A stretch of DNA of 64,000 bases from Siphonodentalium dalli (taxonomy: Eukaryota > Mollusca > Scaphopoda > Gadilida > Siphonodentaliidae): contig CP136069.1 in assembly GCA_032622095.1 (NCBI GenBank), positions 121,264,126-121,328,125 of the forward strand. The letters run 5' to 3'. Both the position numbers and the translations under genes were made by a program. Under the pieces are notes generated by a model. The model made no database searches. It was not told the origin of the DNA and saw only the letters and a program-made list of their open reading frames with translations. Below, piece by piece: positions 1 to 11,068 of the stretch (position 1 is the stretch's first letter; each line of letters opens with the position of its first letter).

Positions 1-1288
1 TGTAAAATATGCACCACCTTGTTTCCTATCAGCCCATCGGTGGTATCAAGCAATCCATTTGTTTAGCTTCTGTTAGATCTAGGTCCGGTTCCGGGAATCA
101 TAATGAATCGATAATTCCAAATTGAAAGGCAGAGTTCAGTCACACTTGTGTTTGTATATAAGACTTTGCTCAGTTACAATTCATTCTGCATCATTCTGAG
201 AAACGGAACTGTCCATATTCATAGCGAGTTTGGCTAGATTAAACCAGAATGAATTGTAACCGACATAACGCTTAAATAAAACAAGTTTAGATTTAAGAAG
301 AACTGGGCTATCACCCGGTCAATACACCCATGTGGCATACAACCTTGTTTGCGTGGCATACATAGAATTAACCCACGGCTGCTACTCCGTAGACGGGCAA
401 ATACATCAACATTTTCAGGTAAGAAAACAATATTAAGAAATGGTCACGCCCTCAAGGTCATATTATTATATAGGCATATAATTATATAATATAAAATATA
501 TTGATTTTATGAATACACCACCTCAGAATTCCGTTAAAACAACTCATCCTTCAAATTATTACGACAACTACGGGTTATCACTGAACGTTTCTCATTCATC
601 AGACGAGAAAGCCTCTAAATGCAGACCAAAACTCTACTAATCGGATTAAAGGCACCTCGATAAAAAAAATACTCAAGATGGCTTGCACAATTTCCGCAAA
701 ATTTGATAGAGAAGATGATATTTTAAAATATATCTCAAACATTATGCTCTGCTCTTCTGTAAAGGTAGCACATTGTGACTCACTTGGTTATTAAACATGT
801 TACTTAATCAACCGACAACTAAATGTTCTATTATGGTTGCCGCAGTAACTTATGCAGCACGATAATATAATTTTAAATAATGCCGAATGTAGTTTTGCCG
901 TAAACTTCTTATGGGATTCTGGCCATGTTTTTTAACGTAAATGAGCATAACTCTGAAACTGAACTGAGAGGGACATAATTATGTACCTACTCTGGCCCAA
1001 TAACATGCGTAACCATTATATGTAAGTGGGTGTCATACTATTGGGTAACACATCTATCACGTCCCCATACCTAGCACACTAGAAAAGGCCAGAGTAATAC
1101 ACTGGCGGGTCGACCAGAAGGCCTTTTTGAAAATCTAACAAGTAGATTGGTGAAAACTATTTAATAACATCAAAGTATGTGCCATTGGCATCAAGATTGA
1201 TTGAATAATGTCAGGAAGACCATATATAAGGCCACTAAGATGGAAAACTCTGACATTACCCCCGATCGAATAACATACACGTGAGTTA
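1..1288. other. Non-coding stretch, nothing recognised
   Basis: AT-rich sequence with only short, unconvincing open frames. A TATATAAG string near 157 followed by a TCATTC string near 182 could pass for a TATA box and initiator, but no exon follows that I can support. Confidence 0.5.
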
Positions 1289-1570
1289 TTGTGGAAAGTG
1301 ATAGCCACCCAAATGTCCATAAGAACACTCTCCTGGGACCATACAATCATGTTATATATACATATGCATATACCGTTTCGTCACACCCATGATCATACAC
1401 CCAATCAAGATATACATATACACCCCAATTCAGGTATGCATATACACCTCATCAATGGATATACCAATATCCCGCACAACCGTTCGTACACTACATATTT
1501 GCATACAAACCTCGCCCATGAGATGAGAGTAGAGATGCATATACATAACATATACAACCAGGACCACAAG
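1289..1570. repeat. Degenerate CA/TA-rich tandem repeat, left part
   Basis: Irregular reiterations of strings such as catgatcatacaccc and atatacatatacaccc. Very similar material resumes at about 3,237-3,660 (catgaccatacagccac). The simplest reading is one old array split by the Helitron-like elements at 1,597-3,233. The open frames here (113 codons on plus) are by-products of the low-complexity repeat. Confidence 0.55.
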
Positions 1571-1596
1571 GGCACTTCATATATATATATATATAT

Positions 1597-2547
1597 ACTA
1601 GAAGGTGACCCGACTTCGTCCGGGCTTTGACCTTGAATTGTCCATTTTGAAGGTAAAGGTCAAGTGGGGTCACGATTTGACCCGTCCAAAACACTGCCCG
1701 AACAAAAGTACCCGACAAAAGTACCCGTCGAAATCCATCCGGTTTTACCCGATTTGACCTTGTAGAAGGTGACCCGACTTCGTCCGGGCTTTGACCTTGA
1801 ATTGACCATTTTGAAGGTCAAGGTCAGGTAGGGTCAAACACCAACACCCCAAAAATGGTGGAAATCGGCCCAGCGGATACCGGGAAATCGGCCCAGCGGA
1901 TACCGAGATACCCTATGCATCAAATTTCGTCCGTAAACATCCGCCAGTTTAACCCGATTTGATTTCCACTCAAGTATATAAACGCGCCTCATATGTATAC
2001 ACACGCTCATTAATTATCAAGTTTCAACGTAAAGATAAATTACCATCGGTGCCCGAGATATCGCCAAGACGTCTGAAACAGTCAAATGCATCGGCCGGTT
2101 AAGCGTTAACGTGATATAACGTTATGACCTCTAACGGCGTCATAGAAGTTACGCATTGTTTTTATCCTGATGGAAGATAGTACCACTTCTTCTTGATAAT
2201 TGAGGCAGATAACTAAAACGAATACATACGCATTTTATATCGTTGGAAAGAGGAAACACGAAATATTCTCACAGTGTCATTATTATGACTGGCATTTTAT
2301 TATTCGCGCTGTTTCGAATCGATTTGTAAGCACCGAACTCAAATGAAAGTCCCGTAAAACAGCGTAAAAACAGATTTGACCTCGGCACGTGAAAAGTTGA
2401 CCTCGGATCTGAAAATCAATAGGCCCATGTTCGTTCCCGGGTTGAATTACGTGTCCGTACCAAGTTTGGTCGAAATCGGTCCAGCCGTGTTCGAGTCCAT
2501 CGCGAACACACACACACACACACAGATCTTCCAAAATATATAATAGA
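1597..2547 (-). mobile_element. Helitron-like non-autonomous element 1
   Basis: Read on the minus strand the 3' end is a GC-rich hairpin (CCCG..GAAG..CGGG, 1,609-1,624) followed by terminal CTAGT (plus-strand ACTAG at 1,597-1,601), the usual Helitron 3' signature. The 5' end reads TCTATTATATATTTTG (2,547 downward), close to the 5' ends of the elements ending near 3,089 and 32,935. A second partial copy of the 3' hairpin starts at 1,764, so the tail is duplicated. No rolling-circle Rep/helicase frame is present. The CA run at 2,507-2,524 lies just inside the 5' end, as in the sister copies. Confidence 0.6.
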
Positions 2548-3089
2548 CTAGCAGGTTAGCCCGCCACCGGCGGCTTGTCCGAAACATGACATTTTTATAT
2601 ATATTTTTTTTATTTTTAGCTCCACGCGTTTCAATAAGAAAAATTTGTACCCGGTAGCTCTACCAGTTTCCGAGATCTGGTCTGCGCATGAAAATTTGTA
2701 CCCGGCGCAAGATACATTCACATGCCAAATTTCAAGTCGATAGCTCCACCGTTTCCGAGATCTCGTCTGCGCATGCGCTGCACGGGCGTCGCACGGGCTC
2801 GGCGACCCGATAAAATTTGTACCCGGCGCAAGATACATTCACATAGCAAATTTCAAGTCGATAGCTCCACCCGTTTCCGAGATCTCGTCTGCGCATGCGC
2901 TGCACGGGCGTCGCACAGGCTCGCCAATACGACAACGACCACCGCCTGGTCAAACTACACACACGTACCAAGTTTCGTCTCGATCGGTCGAGAATCGTAG
3001 ATTTGTATGAAGTACAACACACACACAAACATAAATATATAAGAGAGATATGTAAATTAGATAGATTGTATCAAAATATATAGGAGAGA
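2547..3089 (-). mobile_element. Helitron-like non-autonomous element 2
   Basis: It abuts element 1 in the same orientation. The minus-strand 3' end is CTAGT (plus ACTAG 2,547-2,551) preceded by the GC-rich string gccggtggcgggctaacc. The 5' end reads TCTCTCCTATATATTTTG near 3,089, and a second similar terminus lies at about 3,048, suggesting two joined 5' ends. It carries an internal 121-bp tandem duplication and no coding capacity. The 3' end closely matches the one at 31,718. Confidence 0.55.
2691..2930 (-). repeat. 121-bp tandem duplication inside Helitron-like element 2
   Basis: Unit 1 (2,691-2,811) and unit 2 (2,812-2,930) both begin aaaatttgtacccggcgca and share the string gatctcgtctgcgcatgcg. 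A partial third unit precedes them at about 2,640-2,690. Overlapping open frames on both strands here are by-products of the repeat. Confidence 0.75.
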
Positions 3090-3233
3090 TATGTAAATGA
3101 TCTACACACCATTACTGGTGTTTGTCAAAGTTTAGTGGGGTATATCAATACTCATTCACGATCATATCATTGAGGTCCGGAGGGTGTGGGCTATCTCTCG
3201 AATACAAGGAGTTCTCAAAATATATAGAAGAGA
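3090..3233 (-). mobile_element. Fragment with a further Helitron-like 5' end
   Basis: The string ttctcaaaatatatagaaga at 3,213-3,232 matches the 5' termini of the neighbouring Helitron-like elements and the one at 32,935. It suggests a third, mostly lost element in the same orientation. No 3' hairpin is recognisable. Confidence 0.3.
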
Positions 3234-3236
3234 TAA

Positions 3237-3660
3237 ACCCACACACCGCCAATGACCATCCAGCTATACTCCTGGAATGCATGTACACTTCAACAACCAT
3301 GATCGTACAGTCATGCCATGCACACTTATATACATTTCACATAAGCATGCAAACACTCTCTAGTTATTCATACACATATATGTATACATATACACCCATC
3401 CATGACAATAGTCACACAAGGTACACATGTACATCCCACACATGACCATACAGCCACTAAACAACACGAATATGGCCATGTAGTTACTATCATTATGCCT
3501 ATGCACCACCTCGTTGACCATACACACAACCCTTGTATAGTTATTCATCTAACACATGACCACACCGTCACCCCTTGTATACCTATTAACATATCAACAT
3601 GGACACACAACCATCACCATACAGCCACTCATTCAGGACCATACAATAACTGCCTGCCGA
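3237..3660. repeat. Degenerate CA/TA-rich tandem repeat, right part
   Basis: Reiterated strings of the type acacatgaccatacagccac, similar to 1,289-1,570. The open frames of 107 and 143 codons here are rich in His, Thr and Tyr because of the repeat and show no domain. Confidence 0.5.
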
Positions 3661-4084
3661 ACTATTACCTCATCTATGACCACACATTCATACTTTCAAA
3701 TTTTCCACTCCCGGTTGCCATTTTGACCGCCATCTTGGACGGGGAGTTCGAATTTTACCCTAAAAATGTGGCATTATTTTCCGCAGAATGGCACTTACTG
3801 TATATGCCTAATTTTAAATCGCATATTTCATAGTAAGATTATTTGCGACATCTAAAGAATTATATAATCACGAATCGCTCTTTAAATTCGGAAAACCCCT
3901 TAATAGAGGGGTTAAAGTGAAATTTCAGCGTGGCTCCACATCTAAAATCAATTAGTATGTGACTATGATCATATGTGGAAAGTTTCATGCTTTACTACTT
4001 TAGTCATATATTGAACAATATCCTTGAAATTTGGACTTAATCTACTCCACTATCTATATAGATGTTACAGTCAATATGTCAAAT

Positions 4085-4447
4085 CAGTCATTTGGCCAAA
4101 TGCCTAAAATTTTCAGTCATTTGGTGAAATGCCTGTGACCGCCAGTCATTTGGCCAATTGCCTAAAAGTTTCAGTCATTTGGCCAGATGACTGAAATTCA
4201 CTGCCCTGAATTTGACAGTTTGCCTTATTGGGAATTTTATTTTTAGTCAATATGTCAAATTATGTATAAACATTACCTTTTTTGTTTTGTTGATGAAGGA
4301 AGTGTCACTGTGAACAAATCACACAAATTGACTACTTATAAGACCATTACCTAATATTGAGCTGTCAAAAAATGACTGGTGGTCAATTTCAGTCATCTCG
4401 CCAAATTTTAGGCAATTGGCCAAATAACTGGCGGTCACAGGCATTTC
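4085..4447. mobile_element. Fold-back element with iterated AGTCATTTGGC motif
   Basis: The left arm from 4,126 (gaaatgcctgtgaccgccag) recurs inverted at about 4,381-4,447 (ctggcggtcacaggcatttc). The core cagtcatttggccaaatgcc is repeated four times between 4,085 and 4,190 and is itself nearly palindromic. No coding capacity. Insertion duplications were not resolved, and a short ATC run follows the right arm. Confidence 0.6.
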
Positions 4448-5762
4448 ATCATCATCATCATCAGGGAAGTGGGGATCGAAACCTGGTCTGGGTATTCTGA
4501 CAACAATCAGAACTCGATCAAATACCAAGTTAGTATGACATGTCGACCTTCCAAACTACATGGGATCTGGACCACACATCTGTGAGATGATTTTATTTTG
4601 GTAAGAACGGGTCACAGGTTAATCACGTGCATGGAACCAGTCCGTGTTGTTTCGGACATATTTATCCACAGTCAACGTCGATCACTGCATTGTTAATCAC
4701 GTTGGTTGGCTTGTATAACGGACTATTGTGTTCAATACTGGTCAGCGCACATGCTCAATTGCGCATTTCCAGTTAAACGCATTTTGTGGGGTCAATTGTG
4801 CGCCAACTCGGTCAAAGCACGCGAATGTCTCGTCTTCCACTCGATTGATTCTGGAAAAGAACTATTATTGTGCTTTAACCCTTACTTAGCTGCAGTTATC
4901 AGTTCAATGGTCAGTTCGATGAGGGTCTATCATTGAGCTGGCGGTGGTCTCACATATTCCTCATTGCGAAGCGTGTTTCTGTTAATTACATGTCGCATGT
5001 AGTTAGTATACGCTTACATTAACTGGAGCAATTATTTTAATAATTTCTGGGGAATATTTGGAATATATATGTGACATTCCCCATTTGGTGTTAAAATAAT
5101 ACCCAGTTATTGTGGCAAATGGGGATATAGTCTCCATGATGCGCAAGGGCAAACAATAGAAGACATGACGGCTGTTGTTTAAATTATACATGTAGACTGT
5201 AGTATGATGGGCATTGTACTGTGCGTGCACCAGAAGTTGTCAATATATCCACGGGCATGTGTTCTAACTCAATCGATTGGAAGTATAAAGTGCCATCTTG
5301 TTATATTTCACACAAACACCTATCACCCGAGCACGTCAACAGTATGAAATTCCTCTTTGTTTGAAAACATGAGAGGTTTCGTCCTGGTATCCCCAAGAAA
5401 TAGGAAGCAATAGTTAATTGTTAATAACAAAAGCGTGGATATTCCATACATCACTCGAAGCTTAAGGATAGTGTTGTTAGAAGCCATTGGGTTGCTACTA
5501 TGCACACACAGACCTTTGTACTACCGTCAAGTTAGACTCAGGTTCATTGTCCATAATGCACAAAGCTTGAAATATTCGATGCATCTCCGTTGAAAATTTG
5601 AACTGTCACACATACATCCATTACTAAGGGCATGTGCATTATCAGTAAACATTTATGGTAATTTCGTGGTGGCATGGTTTGAAAATGAGTCTAAACATAC
5701 ACACATTCGTATTACTGTGGCTGATGAGAACACAACACACAGGTATGTCGTATATATATAGT
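4448..5762. other. Intergenic, nothing recognised
   Basis: Only short open frames (76 codons on plus at 4,706; 75 and 60 on minus) without recognisable motifs. A ggggatcgaaacctgg string at 4,471 resembles an inverted polymerase III B box but no tRNA or SINE body is seen. Confidence 0.4.
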
Positions 5763-5830
5763 ACTAGCAGGGTTACTCGGCGTTGCCCAGGTTAAAGTGA
5801 TGTGAAACCATCTGCATGCTGTGGATATTT
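5763..5830 (-). mobile_element. Helitron-like 3' end, rest not found
   Basis: Minus-strand reading ends in cctgggcaacgccgag, then aaccctg and CTAGT (plus ACTAG 5,763-5,767), like the ends at 2,547 and 31,718. No matching 5' end was found downstream, so this may be a truncated copy. Confidence 0.45.
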
Positions 5831-6809
5831 TGGTGGGAATAAATAATACTCTTCCTCAAAGTGTTACACGTATTCTCATAAATTGTATATCCAAAATAGC
5901 ATCAGAAAACATGACTCTTACACATGGAATATAAGTAGTGACTCACTTTGTCGGATCGGAGCGATTGTCATTTTCTTTATCGCGATTAATCCGTCCCACT
6001 AATAAAGGAGTATTTATTTACAACTGCATGCGTGTACTTTAGACGGTATAACATGAAACACGAACATCATAAACACATTAGTTCGCAAAATTAAAGACAA
6101 TTGGGTTTTACAAAGAGATGCATCAATCAATCTTGTGGGTTAGACTAAGGTTTTGAGGACACTTGGTTTTCATATCTCCATGAAGATACAAATGTTTTAA
6201 AGAAATATTCAGGTGCTCCTCTGGTCATGGTGCTATATACTGTCTAATTATCCTCAGTTTAAAAGAAATGTTGCTATGCACGTATATCAGCTACATGTGC
6301 CCGCGACACAGAGCGGGCTTTTCGGTTTTTTATGTTAGGCGATGAGTCTGTTCTAAAAATTGAAAGAAATCCTCTGTGTCGGGCAGATATGCCCGTGTCA
6401 GATGTTAGTATTGGAGGATCCTAAAATTCATGTGCTACTAACTGCGTTTTCTTTTATCTCAGAAGAAACTATATTTGTCTGCACAATGTGGCCACTGTTT
6501 TTGAACAGGCCTTCTATATATTTCCATATCTCTTGTCAAATTGTTACTTTTTTGTAGAAACTATACATCCACTATGAATGGGACAGACTCAATTGTGTTA
6601 TAATATATACGGCTCAAGGTCCCTTAGTTTGCAAGAATATATGTACCTCTTAAATAGAATGATAAATAAAATTTTAATGCTTTCTTCTATGTATCTGGTT
6701 TGTTAGCTCATTATATGACTTCCCTGATTCCCATCCCCATATAAATATGACAGTTCAAAAGATATAATTGTTCAAGTGACCATTTGTCTAGATTGTGAAA
6801 TTTGAACGC
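5831..6809. other. Non-coding stretch, nothing recognised
   Basis: AT-rich, with no motif-bearing open frame and no clear repeat boundary. Confidence 0.4.
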
Positions 6810-8050
6810 CAAAAAACCATTAGAGCAATATGGAGATTTGGAGGGTATCGGCGAACAGAACAATCTTGTCAACGCTATTGCATCTCCTCTCGCCATCCAA
6901 GACCCAAACGACACCAAATGTGATTTAATTCATCGTATCATTAGAAAAGAACTTGTATGAATTTGGTGGAAATTAGTGCTTAATATATTTGTATCAGCTT
7001 TGGTGCAACTCCCCTCCTCGTGCATGACTTTAAACCACGTGTATTAGACTCACGCATACATGATATAATGGAGATTATTATATATAAGATTGTGGTAATC
7101 GGCAAATAAACAAATTCTTATCATCGTTATTACCCCACCCACATCTCTCACACAGACGGCACCAATTTGGCGTCTTTAAATAATACGATTATATTCCTCG
7201 TATCATGGAGAAGAATAATATATCAATTTGGTGGGAATCTGTCTAAAATTTGTTTTTTATAAATCAATTGTTGGTGCCGTCCCATTGCACCCCTGACTCG
7301 AACGGCACCATATCATGGAGGGGTGATTATGTATGCGTTTGGTGGAAATCGGCGGCAAAACTATTTTATCATTGTTTTTGTTGCCCTCTCCCTTTTCTGC
7401 CCCTGACACCAACATCGTCATTTTATAAAATATTTTAACCCTCACCATTATCTTCCTCGTAAAAGGTTACCCCTGTTAGACCGCCTTGGTGCCATCTCGA
7501 TTATACACCGTGAAGATATATATAGAACACATACAGACAGCAACTGTTGACATAATTAAACCAAACATTAGACTCATTATGGAAATGAATATATATAACA
7601 TTGGTGAAAATTGGCGAGTATACAAATTCGTATCAAATATAGGGCCCCCATATATCTCACCCAAAACGCCAACAATTTAAACAACACGATTAGATTTCTC
7701 ATATCGGGGAAGAATATGTATCAGTCTGGTGGAAATCGGCACTAATCATATTGATTATCAATTTTGTGTCGCTCTGACCCTCTATGCACCCTGACTCGAA
7801 TGGCCCCACTTTTGACATCTTTGAACCGCACAATTAGACTCCTGATATCATGGAGATAATTATTTATAAGTGTGGTACTAATCGGCGACTAAACATTTTT
7901 TTTATCAAATTTAGTGACCACACCACTCCCCCAATCTCTCACCGAAACAGCAGCAACATGGCGTCTTTAAATCACACGATTTGATTCCTCGTATCATGGA
8001 TAAGAATGTATATCAATTTGGTGTAATAAATTGGTGTTAAAATATTGCTA
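6810..8050. repeat. Degenerate satellite, unit about 110-150 bp
   Basis: The module 'cacgatt-agattcctcgtatcatggag ... atcaatttggtggaaatcggcg' recurs at about 6,830, 6,940, 7,064, 7,203, 7,312, 7,577, 7,702, 7,850 and 7,994, alternating with 'ccctgactcgaacggcaccaa ... ggcgtctttaaat'. Units are diverged and uneven in spacing, which indicates an old array. The short open frames inside do not persist from unit to unit, so coding is unlikely. Confidence 0.65.
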
Positions 8051-8670
8051 TTTTTCTAATGCGGTTTGGGGACTTGAATATGTTCAATCAATCGGCCAGT
8101 CACGCATCTCCATTTAATAGTGTTTCGAATTACACTATTGGTTTCTGTTGTATACACTTTCTAATGCCGTTAACATTTTTCATTTTGTGGATGCATATTT
8201 ATTGTTTGTGTCTTATGGCATTTATTAATGTCGCATTGTTGATTGTTTACATATTTAATCTGAGTCGACTGCCTAACTGTGACGAGGTACAAAAACGGTT
8301 CATCGCTTGACTATATATGTACAAGTGTTTGGTCCGATCAGTAGTTTAATGGTATTTCGAGGCGGCGGTTGAGGTTGGTATTCAATATATTGTATGTAAG
8401 AACGCTCAATCAAAACGAAACGTCGTAGGAATAATCATTACTATGACCCCAACAATAGAGCAGCTTCAGTGTTTGTCGTTGACAACGCAATACAGGGAAT
8501 TGGTGGCCAATCAGTAAAGACAATCAGAGCTGGGCCATTAAGTGGTTCTCTCGTGATTGAATGTTCGAGGATGGTTCAGTGTTCAGTCCCACGATTGTCT
8601 TTAGCAAACGTCATTAGCGGGAAAACCTATAATATATATTCGCATAACCCACATTGTGGAGACATATATA
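8051..8670. other. Unassigned stretch with a possible decayed exon
   Basis: A frame open from 8,470 follows an AG acceptor-like site at 8,468-8,469. Its product has the spacing I-E-C-S-R-x3-C, which faintly recalls PAN/Apple modules, but no donor is evident and the frame runs into the TIR element at 8,671. I do not call it a gene. Confidence 0.2.
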
Positions 8671-9092
8671 TGTGACCCACCATATCAAATCCAGTCGGAA
8701 GTCGTGATTTTTCTACCCTGTGCCAATGCATTCTCTTATATATGCGAGTCGACCATATGTCGCCTCGCATATATAAGAGAATGCATTGGCCTTACAATTT
8801 TTTACAATTTTAATAATTTGTTCTTGTATTCTTTAACAATTTTATAATTTCACCCATACAGAGCCCCAGACAAACATGAGCAGACGACACTATTCTAGGT
8901 GCTTCTATATATGTGTGGGGCTCCCTGCAGGGTAATGGATGTTTTTTTTTATTTTATGTCCTAAAAATTGTAAGAAACATTTATTTAAAAAACATGATAA
9001 AACATTGTTAGGCCAATGCATTTTCTTATATATGCATTGGCACAGGGTAAAAAAATCCCGACTTCCGACTGGATTTGATATGGCGGGTCACA
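8671..9092. mobile_element. TIR element with about 66-bp terminal repeats
   Basis: The left end (tgtgacccaccatatcaaat from 8,671, continuing through ccagtcggaagtcg and ccctgtgccaatgcatt) is nearly repeated in reverse complement at 9,026-9,092, ending gatatggcgggtcaca. A TA flanks both ends, compatible with a TA duplication. Next to the left repeat is a hairpin with 27-bp arms (gccaatgcattctcttatat..., 8,723-8,792). A second, shorter hairpin lies by the right repeat. No open frame of note; a MITE-like element. Confidence 0.75.
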
Positions 9093-9349
9093 TATGATGG
9101 ATAAATAACCCATATTAAGGCGACTTCTACTTTAGGCCGATTTTGTTTGTGTCCCCTTAATGTTTAGCTTTTAGTATTTTATTAGTTTAACATGCAACTT
9201 TATTTAATGAATGAAAATCCTTCTGTACTTGTATTATCTATTTGTCTTCTGCTTGTATTTTCTGGGCATCCTCCAGATGGATACTTGACCGTTCTAATGT
9301 TTACAATTGTTAACTGAGTGAAAGTATCCATTCATTTAACACTATATAG

Positions 9350-9712
9350 AAACCAGCACCACAAATACAAGGTTCTTGGCTAAATACTGGCTATTCAACC
9401 AGAGTATGTACACTTTGTACCAAAGAACTAGGCGATGAGTATCACGTTATCCTGAAGTGTACAGCATTAAATGTACTCAGATCGACCTATTTGAAACCAT
9501 ATTTCTATAAAAGAACGAATGCACACACACTCTCAGAACTCTTTAAGACTAGAAATACACGTAGAAAGACAATTAGGAATCTGTCAACTTTCATAAGGAA
9601 AGTCCAGGATATTTTCGGCAAGTCCACTTCTGGCTATAACACTGATATTCCCATATTTTCTAAAAGACATATATACATCCCTGACTACGAAGTCACCACA
9701 CATGGTACCTGA
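9350..9712 (+). pseudogene. LINE ORF2 C-terminal remnant (zinc-finger end)
   Basis: The frame 9,350-9,712 begins just after a stop and carries the C-terminal signature of CR1/L2/jockey-type LINEs: a gWl..g...R stretch, then C-T-L-C, G-D-E-Y-H and K-C spaced as C-x2-C-x8-H-x4-C, followed by a basic tail ending at TGA. Endonuclease and reverse transcriptase domains are absent, so this is a 5'-truncated copy. The 3' flank to about 9,890 (aataaacttaatctgaatca) may be its 3' UTR. This C-terminal sequence differs from those of the two large LINEs. Confidence 0.6.
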
Positions 9713-9975
9713 AATCATCACACGAACTGAAACTTACCAAATATCTAATCATGCACTCATGTATTCCTCGAGTGAAATGTATTGTTATTGTATGTCATTA
9801 TTGAATATCTTCATGTCATAAATAATGTTTCTGTAATATCCACATATCGATTAACAGAATAAACTTAATCTGAATCATAATTCAGGTGATCATCTACAGA
9901 TGCTTTGCCCAAGTCCAGTACACTGGTCATCCGACTGAACTGTTACGTTGTAAATGTGTCCGTTTTGTCAGTAAC

Positions 9976-10786
9976 TATAGCTGGGGTACCCGTCGTTGCT
10001 CGGGTGAATAATGCGTAAACTGTTCGTGGCCATTCAAGTCATGCTAAATAATTCATAGTCATCTGGGGGTAAACAGCACCTGTTGCATGACTGACTCTTT
10101 ATATAAAAGTACATTTCGAGGACTGTGACACTGTATTTAAAGTTACATCTATCTTTTAAGTTGATAATATACTCTCTTTATTTCTAATTATTAATGTCTC
10201 TTTAAGTAATTTGAGGTCAACAGACCTAACCTGAGACATTCCCCGCGTCATTTTACGTTTGTGAAACTGTTTTCCTTCATATCTTCTGGGCCGATAGTAA
10301 ACCCTCTTTGTTGATCATATAATTGATTAGCCCCCCCTTTAAGTCGGATGTCAAAGGCGTCTATCCGATGACACTACACGGGTCAATTTATCTCGCATGT
10401 TTCAATTTCCACCGACCAGATTGTAACCATTTTTGGTATATAATTAATTATTTTATTTAATTAGTTATTTTGCCGTTTTAAGACAGTTGAGGTCAACAGG
10501 ACCTACCTATTTAATAAGATCCCCGAGTCAAATTAACAATATGTAAACATTTTCATCTCTGTGTTTCCAGCCGTTTGGTCGCCTACAGCCAAAATATTTA
10601 AACAAAAATAGTTATTAGTGCCATTTTAAGACACCTGAGGTCAACGGGGCCTATCTAATAACGCACCCCTGATCAAATTACCCCTATTTAAAAATGTTCA
10701 GCTCTGATGCCGGGCGTTTGGCCGCCTATATACACGGATAAACAAACACACGAACAAACAATGAGTTTTATTAGTATAGATAGATG
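9976..10786 (-). mobile_element. Helitron-like non-autonomous element 3
   Basis: Minus-strand 5' end TCTATACTAATAAAACTC (10,786 downward), followed by cattgtttgttcgtgtgtt, matches a common Helitron 5' start. The 3' end near 9,978 has the GC hairpin cacccgagcaacgacgggta, then ccccagcta, with the last bases diverged from CTAGT. Inside, a module tgaggtcaacagg.cctacc is repeated at about 10,209, 10,487 and 10,632. No protein. Confidence 0.55.
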
Positions 10787-10799
10787 GCAGATGAGATAA

Positions 10800-11068
10800 T
10801 CTATTATACATTTCGGAACTTCTGTCTGTTTGCATGTGTATATGTGTGTTATATACTCGAAAACTGCTCGACCGATCCGACTCAAATTTGGTTAGTATAG
10901 GGCTACTGTGATCCCGGGAACAATATGAGCAGGTCGATATACGCTCATATATAGGCATGTTTCTGGACCGATCGAACAATAGACCAGACGCTGTATATTC
11001 TACCCAGACGAAGGCGACCACAAAGAAATCCCTAAATAGCCCAGACGAAGTCGGGCTCATCAGCTGGT
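10800..11068 (+). mobile_element. Short Helitron-like element, plus strand
   Basis: Starts TCTATTATACATTTCGG at 10,800 and ends with hairpin agcccagacgaagtcgggct, then catcag and CTGGT (CTRRT) at 11,064-11,068. About 269 bp, without coding capacity. It lies head-to-head with element 3. Confidence 0.6.

Noticed and set aside
4471-4486. ggggatcgaaacctgg as inverted polymerase III B box of a SINE or tRNA
   Set aside because: No A box at the right distance, no cloverleaf, no other copy seen.
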